Part shown: one piece after another, positions 6,720 through 10,579 of the stretch | How the letters are laid out: the number at the start of each line of letters is the position of its first letter | Position numbering within the stretch: the stretch's first letter is position 1 | Origin: an uncultured cyanobacterium | GTDB lineage: Bacteria; Cyanobacteriota; Cyanobacteriia; PCC-6307; Cyanobiaceae | Length of the DNA stretch: 10,579 nucleotides | Reading direction: 5' to 3' | Assembly: GCA_903921295.1 (NCBI GenBank) | Contig: CAIXOZ010000181.1 | Span: 1-10,579, forward strand | Position numbers and translations under genes: made by a program | The notes under the pieces: generated by a model | Database searches by the model: none | Seen by the model: only the letters and a program-made list of their open reading frames with translations | What the model was told of the DNA's origin: nothing

Positions 6720-8909
6720 TCAGCCGATCAGGGCCTGGTTGGCCAGCCCGGTTTCCAGCTGATCCACCAGTGCCCGCAGCTGCAGCGCAGGATCGAGGGC
6801 GGCTGCCGGCAGGCCGACGGCCTGCTGCAGGGTTGCGCCGGCGCCGGCCAGGTGTGGCGTCAGCACCAGCTGCTCGCTGCGGAGACTGCCGTTGTCGTCG
6901 AGGCTGAAGCTGGCTTGGCCCAGCTGCACGGTTTCGATCCGGTTGCCGGCTTCGGGCCGCCGCCGTCCCAGGGCATCGAGCAGCAGGGCGAGCGGCGTCA
7001 GCCCCTGGTCGCCGCTGCTCTGGCGGCGGCTGATCAGCAGGTCGTTGCCATCGATCAGGGTCAGGGAGACCTGCTCCGCCCCGACCCCTTCCAGGCTGAC
7101 CACGTCGTGGCCGGCGCCTGGCCCCGTACCGCCCAGATCGGCGATCAGGGCGAAGGATCCCACCGGGACCAGGTAATGGTCATCGCCCCGGCCACCGCTG
7201 AGCAGCGGCACTGCCCAGCCGCCCCCCTCCGCCCGCTCCAGGGCCAGGCCCGTGAGGGTGTCGCGGCCGCTGCCACCGAAGACCGCCTCACCCAGCAGCC
7301 GGCCATCGATCAGGCTGGCCGATCCGATCAGCCGGTCGTCCTCCCGGCTGCCCAGGCGTGCCTGCCAGCGCCCGAAGCTGGCCACCGCCTGGGGCAGGCG
7401 CACGGTTGTCCGGAACGTGGGGCTGCTGTTGCCGGCCTGGTCGGTGGCCATCAGCGACAGGGGCATCACGGCCGGGTTGGCCTCCAGTTGCCGGCGTTGT
7501 TCCGGGCTCGGACTCCAGCGAAAGCGCCCCTGGGAGTCGGTGCTCAACAGGCTCAGCAGCGGGCCGAGGCGCAGGCTGACCGTGGCACCGGCCTCCGCCA
7601 CTCCCTCGAGCACGGCATCACCCTCGGCACCGCTGAGCACGCCATCGGCGCCGCCCAGGGGCCTCAACCCCTGCGGTGCCGAGGGTGCCGTGCGGTCGAT
7701 CCAGAGGCTGATCGGAGCTTCGCTCTGGCTGCGGTTGCCGGCCCGATCGCTGGCCTCGACCCGGAAGCTGTGCAGCCCTTCCGCCAGGGGGCCGCTGGCC
7801 AGGCTCCAGCGGTTGCCGTTCAGGCGCGCCTCCCCCAGGCAGCGGTCGCCATCCCAGACCAGCACCGAGGCGATGCCGCTGCCGCCGCTGTCGCTCACGG
7901 TGCCGTTCAGGCCCAGGTCGTTGACCCGGCTGATCGCTGGTAGCGGGTTGATCCGCACCGTTGGCCTGCGGCCATCCACCTGCACGAATGGCAGCAACGG
8001 TGCCGCATGCACGAGATCCGCACCCAGGCCATCGAGGCTGGCGATGCTGGCCACCGTTGCGCTGCCCGGGGCCGCTTCCGACACCAGCCGCAGGGCGTTG
8101 GCGTCCAGCTGCAGGCCGCCATGGTCGCTGCTGCTGATCGTGTACCGAAACCGCAGGCTCTCGCTGCCGGATCCCTCCAGGTAGGGCGCCGAACGGCTCT
8201 GGCCGCCCACGCTCAGGGCGATCGTCGGTTGGCCGCTCACCTGCACGGGCGCCGAGAAGCGCACCGTGATCTCGAGGCTGTCTCCGGCCGTCCACCAGCG
8301 CTGGGACTGGCCGCTGCCTGCTCTGCCCTCAGGGTTCCCGCTCTCGGAGACAGGGCGGCCTGTGACGCTGACGCCGGTGATCTGCGGCGGGCAGCGCAGT
8401 TCCAGCGGGGCGGCTTCGAAGCGCGTGTCCGGCGGTGTGCTGAGGGCCGTGAGCCGCAGGGTGGTGTGGGCAAACCCCGGTCGGGTGCGCAGGCTCAGCA
8501 GCGCCAGCTGCACGGGGCCGTTGCTGCCGGGCCAGCGACCCAGCGGGTCGAGGTAACTGAAACGCAGCACCTGGTCGGTGCTCGGATCGCCATCGGATTC
8601 CTCTGGCCGCTCGAGCCGCGGGATCAGCAGCGGCCGCGGCCCACGCCAGCCGGAGCTGAACAGCTGCTGCAGCGACGATGGACTCCAGCTCAGCTGGCGG
8701 CTGTCGAAATGGAGCAGGACGCCGAGGCCGCTCAGGCCTGCGGGTGCCCCCTCGGCGCGGTAGGTGAGCGAGAGGACCAGATCGCGGTCGCCGAGCACGG
8801 CCCGGGGGCCATCACCGAGACTGAGGATCTGCCTGGCGGAGACCGGCACGGGCGGACAGCGGCATCGGTTCCCAGCGTTCCCCGCCCGATCTCCATAGGC
8901 TGTCGCCAC
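6720..8909 (-). CDS. RTX-type secreted protein with cohesin-like, SWM-like and Ig-like domains
   Basis: This is a 729-residue predicted extracellular protein. Residues about 30-175 resemble the cohesin-like N-terminal module of cyanobacterial RTX proteins (GLGVLLHFDSRQLSW; DGDPSTDQVLRFSYLDPLGRWPG). Residues about 205-300 look like one SWM-type repeat (ITVRFSAPVQVSGQPTIAL, LQLDANALRLV), as in Synechococcus SwmB. Two bacterial Ig-like domains follow (about 315-405 and 410-505), each ending in a DRAGN or DQAGN turn. The C-terminal part has degenerate calcium-binding nonapeptides: DDRLIG (524-529), GGSGRDTLTG (545-554) and GGRGDDHYLV (572-581). There is no Sec signal peptide, and RTX repeats near the C-terminus suggest export by a type I system, none of which is in the window. 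GTG at 8909 gives the longest form but leaves 16 bases to the divergent gene; GTG at 8849 (709 residues) starts nearer the first domain and may be the real start. Role: surface adhesin or matrix protein, inferred. Confidence 0.8.
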   Translation of the reverse strand: MATAYGDRAGNAGNRCRCPPVPVSARQILSLGDGPRAVLGDRDLVLSLTYRAEGAPAGLSGLGVLLHFDSRQLSWSPSSLQQLFSSGWRGPRPLLIPRLERPEESDGDPSTDQVLRFSYLDPLGRWPGSNGPVQLALLSLRTRPGFAHTTLRLTALSTPPDTRFEAAPLELRCPPQITGVSVTGRPVSESGNPEGRAGSGQSQRWWTAGDSLEITVRFSAPVQVSGQPTIALSVGGQSRSAPYLEGSGSESLRFRYTISSSDHGGLQLDANALRLVSEAAPGSATVASIASLDGLGADLVHAAPLLPFVQVDGRRPTVRINPLPAISRVNDLGLNGTVSDSGGSGIASVLVWDGDRCLGEARLNGNRWSLASGPLAEGLHSFRVEASDRAGNRSQSEAPISLWIDRTAPSAPQGLRPLGGADGVLSGAEGDAVLEGVAEAGATVSLRLGPLLSLLSTDSQGRFRWSPSPEQRRQLEANPAVMPLSLMATDQAGNSSPTFRTTVRLPQAVASFGRWQARLGSREDDRLIGSASLIDGRLLGEAVFGGSGRDTLTGLALERAEGGGWAVPLLSGGRGDDHYLVPVGSFALIADLGGTGPGAGHDVVSLEGVGAEQVSLTLIDGNDLLISRRQSSGDQGLTPLALLLDALGRRRPEAGNRIETVQLGQASFSLDDNGSLRSEQLVLTPHLAGAGATLQQAVGLPAAALDPALQLRALVDQLETGLANQALIG

Positions 8910-8925
8910 GTTGCGTTGTCACCCG

Positions 8926-9564
8926 ATGGGGTCTCCGCCTGAGGCCCTGCTCCTGCAGTGGCTGCCCTGGTTTCAGAGCCCGCTCGGGGTGGCCCTGTTC
9001 GTCCCCCTTTACGCCCTCTGGGTGACGTTGCTGCTGCCGGGGGTGTGGCTGTCGATGGTGGCAGGCGTGCTCTACGGACCCTGGCTCGGCAGCCTGGTGG
9101 TGTTTCTCGGTGCCTGCGCCGGCGCGGAGCTGGTGTTTCTGCTGGCCCGCAGCCGTTGGCGCGACTGGGCCCGGCGGCGGTTGGAGGGGGCGCCCAGGCT
9201 GCAGCGGCTGGAGCAGGCCGTCGGCCGGGAGGGGCTGCGGCTGGTGCTGCTCACCCGCCTTTCACCGTTGTTTCCTTTCAGCCTGCTCAACCTGGCCTAT
9301 GGCCTCAGTCCGGTGAGTGTGCGCGACTACAGCCTCGGGTTGCTCGGCATCCTCCCGGGCACGGTGCTGTTCTGCGCCCTCGGTGCCCTCGCCGGCGATG
9401 TGGCCCGTTTCACGGAGGTGCTCAACGGTGGTTCCGATCCGCGGCTCTGGATCCTGAAGCTGCTGGGGGTGGCGGCCACGGTGGCCGTGATGGTGATCGT
9501 CACTCGCCTCGGTCGTCAGGCCCTGGAGGCGTCGGATCCGCAGGCTCCTCCTCAGGACGGCTGA
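8926..9564 (+). CDS. TVP38/TMEM64 family (VTT domain) membrane protein
   Basis: This is an integral inner-membrane protein of 212 residues, a standard length for bacterial TVP38/TMEM64 (DedA-superfamily) proteins. Visible features are a first hydrophobic segment at about 20-48, then GVLYGPWLGSLVVFLGACAGAE (47-68, the glycine-rich first half of the VTT domain, given here as GVLYGPWLG plus LGACAGAE), FLLARSRWRDW (71-81), the hallmark RLSPLFPFSLLNLAYGL (111-127), ILPGTVLFCALGALAGD (142-158) and a last helix at about 175-194. Members are thought to act in lipid handling or envelope homeostasis; the exact activity here is unknown. ATG at 8926 is chosen over an in-frame TTG at 8911, which would lie almost against the divergent RTX start. 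The end overlaps the convergent small gene candidate at 9552 by 13 bases. Confidence 0.9.
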   Translation: MGSPPEALLLQWLPWFQSPLGVALFVPLYALWVTLLLPGVWLSMVAGVLYGPWLGSLVVFLGACAGAELVFLLARSRWRDWARRRLEGAPRLQRLEQAVGREGLRLVLLTRLSPLFPFSLLNLAYGLSPVSVRDYSLGLLGILPGTVLFCALGALAGDVARFTEVLNGGSDPRLWILKLLGVAATVAVMVIVTRLGRQALEASDPQAPPQDG

Positions 9565-9704
9565 TCCGGGTTCGGCAGGTGCCAGTCCCGCAGCACGGCG
9601 ATGGTCACGAACCAGAGCAGGCGCAGGCGGGCCATCCCGCCGCTTCGGGCGGTCAGCTCGGCGTATTTCGCCCGTCCGCAGTCGGTTTTGATCCAGCGAT
9701 GCAT
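9552..9704 (-). CDS. Small hypothetical protein (about 50 aa)
   Basis: This is a possible 50-residue protein from ATG at 9704 to TGA at 9552-9554. The N-terminal half is hydrophilic and basic (MHRWIKTDCGRAKYAELTAR). The second half begins MARLRLLWFVTIAVLRDW, a short hydrophobic stretch that may be a membrane-associated helix, and the tail is polar (HLPNPDQPS). I do not recognise a family. A basic half followed by a Trp-flanked hydrophobic run is more protein-like than most shadow frames here, and no other strong candidate occupies this stretch. Start alternatives in the same frame are GTG 9779 and ATG 9758 (Pro-rich extensions) and ATG 9635. No clear ribosome binding site decides between them. 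It converges on the TVP38 gene with a 13-base overlap. Confidence 0.42.
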   Translation of the reverse strand: MHRWIKTDCGRAKYAELTARSGGMARLRLLWFVTIAVLRDWHLPNPDQPS

Positions 9705-9872
9705 CGGCGGGGACGTGTGATGTCCCTGGGCAGGGGGCGGTGGGGAGACCGTCGCCATGGTGAGAGGCGGAAGCCCCACCAGCCTGGCGCCTGGCCCCTC
9801 GCTTGCCGATGGCTTGCCGCTGGATGGACGGGGATGCTGCAGGATTCATGACCATGGTCGTTGGCGCTGAAT
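9705..9872. other. Intergenic region upstream of the deacetylase gene
   Basis: This 168-base stretch separates the small minus-strand gene candidate from the deacetylase gene and should contain the promoters of both. In-frame extension of the small gene would use part of it. The only symmetry seen is GGTGGGG (9739-9745) with CCCCACC (9774-9780), a 7-bp pair with a 28-base spacer. No convincing -10/-35 pair, riboswitch or small RNA was recognised. Confidence 0.4.
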
Positions 9873-10579
9873 ATGGGCGAGCGTTTCGGATCTGTTCGTG
9901 GATCGGCTCGTCTGAGGCGTTGGCTGCTGCCCTATGGCCTCGCTGTGCTGCTGGTGATCGGTGCCTTGCTGCCGAGCCTGCCGTCCGGACGCGCCGATGA
10001 GCGGGGTGGCGTCCAGGTTGCGGGTCAGGCGGCCGTTCCTGGCCCCGGCGGCGGCCTTGAGGAGCTGGTGGTGCTCGCATACCACGAGATCAGTGAGCCT
10101 GCGGCGGCGATCATTCCCGACTACGCCGTGCGTCCCGCGGATTTTCAGGAGCAGATCCGCTGGCTTCAGGCCCATGGCCATCAGTTCGTCTCCGTTGACC
10201 AGGTGTTGGCGGCCCGTGCCGGTCGGGCTCCCTTGCCCGCCAGGCCGGTGCTGCTCAGCTTCGATGACGGATACCGCAGCGTCTACGAGCAGGCGTTCCC
10301 GCTGCTTCAGCGTGAGCGGCTGCCCGCGGTGATCGGTCTGGTGGGCTCCTGGCTGGAGCCGGAGGGCGGTTGGATCACCTTCGGGGATCAGACGATCCCG
10401 CGCGATCGCCTGCTCAGCTGGGAGCAGATCCGCACGATGGTGGCCAGTGGCCTGGTGGAGGTGGCCAGCCACACCTACGACCTCCATCGCGGCATCCCCG
10501 GCAACCCCCAGGGCAATTCCGAACCGGCGGTCACGACCCGCCGCTACATCCCAGGCCGTGGCTATGAGGCCGAGGTGCC
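9873..10579 (+). CDS. PgaB-like polysaccharide deacetylase, N-terminal part (3' end outside window)
   Basis: This carbohydrate esterase family 4 enzyme has 235 codons visible and is open at the window edge. Residues about 1-45 are a basic tail and hydrophobic segment (RRWLLPYGLAVLLVIGALL), a Sec signal peptide or membrane anchor, with possible cleavage after SGRA. The NodB domain follows: VLAYHEIS (68-75), metal-binding motif 1 SFDDGY (129-134, catalytic and metal Asp pair at 131-132), VGSWLEPEGGW (157-167) and motif 2 SHTYDLH (199-205, His 200 and His 205). GNPQGNSEPAVTTRRY (210-225) matches the insert typical of poly-beta-1,6-N-acetylglucosamine deacetylase PgaB. The likely role is partial deacetylation of an exopolysaccharide in the periplasm. 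ATG at 9873 is the only ATG after the in-frame stop at 9849-9851 and before the hydrophobic segment. E. coli PgaB is a lipoprotein; no lipobox Cys is visible here. Whether a second C-terminal hydrolase domain exists cannot be seen. Confidence 0.9.
   Translation, partial: MGERFGSVRGSARLRRWLLPYGLAVLLVIGALLPSLPSGRADERGGVQVAGQAAVPGPGGGLEELVVLAYHEISEPAAAIIPDYAVRPADFQEQIRWLQAHGHQFVSVDQVLAARAGRAPLPARPVLLSFDDGYRSVYEQAFPLLQRERLPAVIGLVGSWLEPEGGWITFGDQTIPRDRLLSWEQIRTMVASGLVEVASHTYDLHRGIPGNPQGNSEPAVTTRRYIPGRGYEAEV

Noticed and set aside
5991..7943. 650-codon plus-strand open frame across the reductase and RTX genes
   Set aside because: It is antisense to two genes with recognisable domains, is dominated by Ala, Arg, Ser, Gln and Gly, and has no recognisable motif. 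Long antisense frames are expected at this GC content.
9739..9780. GGTGGGG/CCCCACC inverted repeat as a terminator or operator
   Set aside because: The 28-base spacer, pure G/C arms and absence of a T-run make it likely to be chance in GC-rich DNA.
9262..10080. 272-codon minus-strand frame across the TVP38 gene, gap and deacetylase start
   Set aside because: It runs antisense to two recognised genes and has a composition typical of shadow frames.

Overview
The window is GC-rich (about two thirds G+C by eye) and almost entirely coding. It looks like a chromosomal piece of a picocyanobacterium of the Synechococcus/Cyanobium type. Three things point there: at least six copies of the palindrome GCGATCGC, the cyanobacterial HIP1 element; an RTX protein whose N-terminal and SWM-like repeats resemble those of marine Synechococcus surface proteins; and a scar of a DevA-type ABC ATPase, a family typical of cyanobacteria. 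The assignment is an inference; no rRNA or photosynthesis gene is present to confirm it.

Layout. 1-1257 (+) is the C-terminal part of valyl-tRNA synthetase (valS), cut by the window edge. A tail-to-tail hairpin separates it from an MFS transporter on the minus strand (1289-2440). Just upstream of the MFS start, 2453-2594 (-) holds the decayed end of a DevA-like ATPase, with Walker B and H-loop segments in different frames. A 56-codon membrane-like reading frame (2563-2733, -) and a dense dyad structure (2779-2812) lie beyond it. From 2891 to 5789 (+) runs a four-gene operon: an ABC ATPase of the COG4586 type, a small DUF427 protein, and two ABC2_membrane_6 permeases (COG4587 and COG3694 types). 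Together the ATPase and permeases would form one exporter of unknown substrate.

The second half starts with an NAD(P)-dependent beta-hydroxyacid dehydrogenase-like reductase (5768-6661, -), whose end overlaps the last permease gene by 22 bases. Next, on the same strand, is a large RTX/Ig-like secreted protein (6720 to 8909 or 8849). Divergent from it is a TVP38/TMEM64-family membrane protein (8926-9564, +). A short minus-strand gene candidate (9552-9704) follows. The window ends inside a PgaB-like polysaccharide deacetylase (from 9873, +).

No phage, insertion sequence, CRISPR array, tRNA or rRNA was seen. The genes share an envelope theme (two transport systems, a secreted RTX protein, a TVP38 protein and an exopolysaccharide deacetylase), but only the ABC operon is clearly a functional unit. 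The most unusual items are the devA scar beside the MFS gene, the DUF427 gene inside the exporter operon, and the domain mix of the RTX protein.
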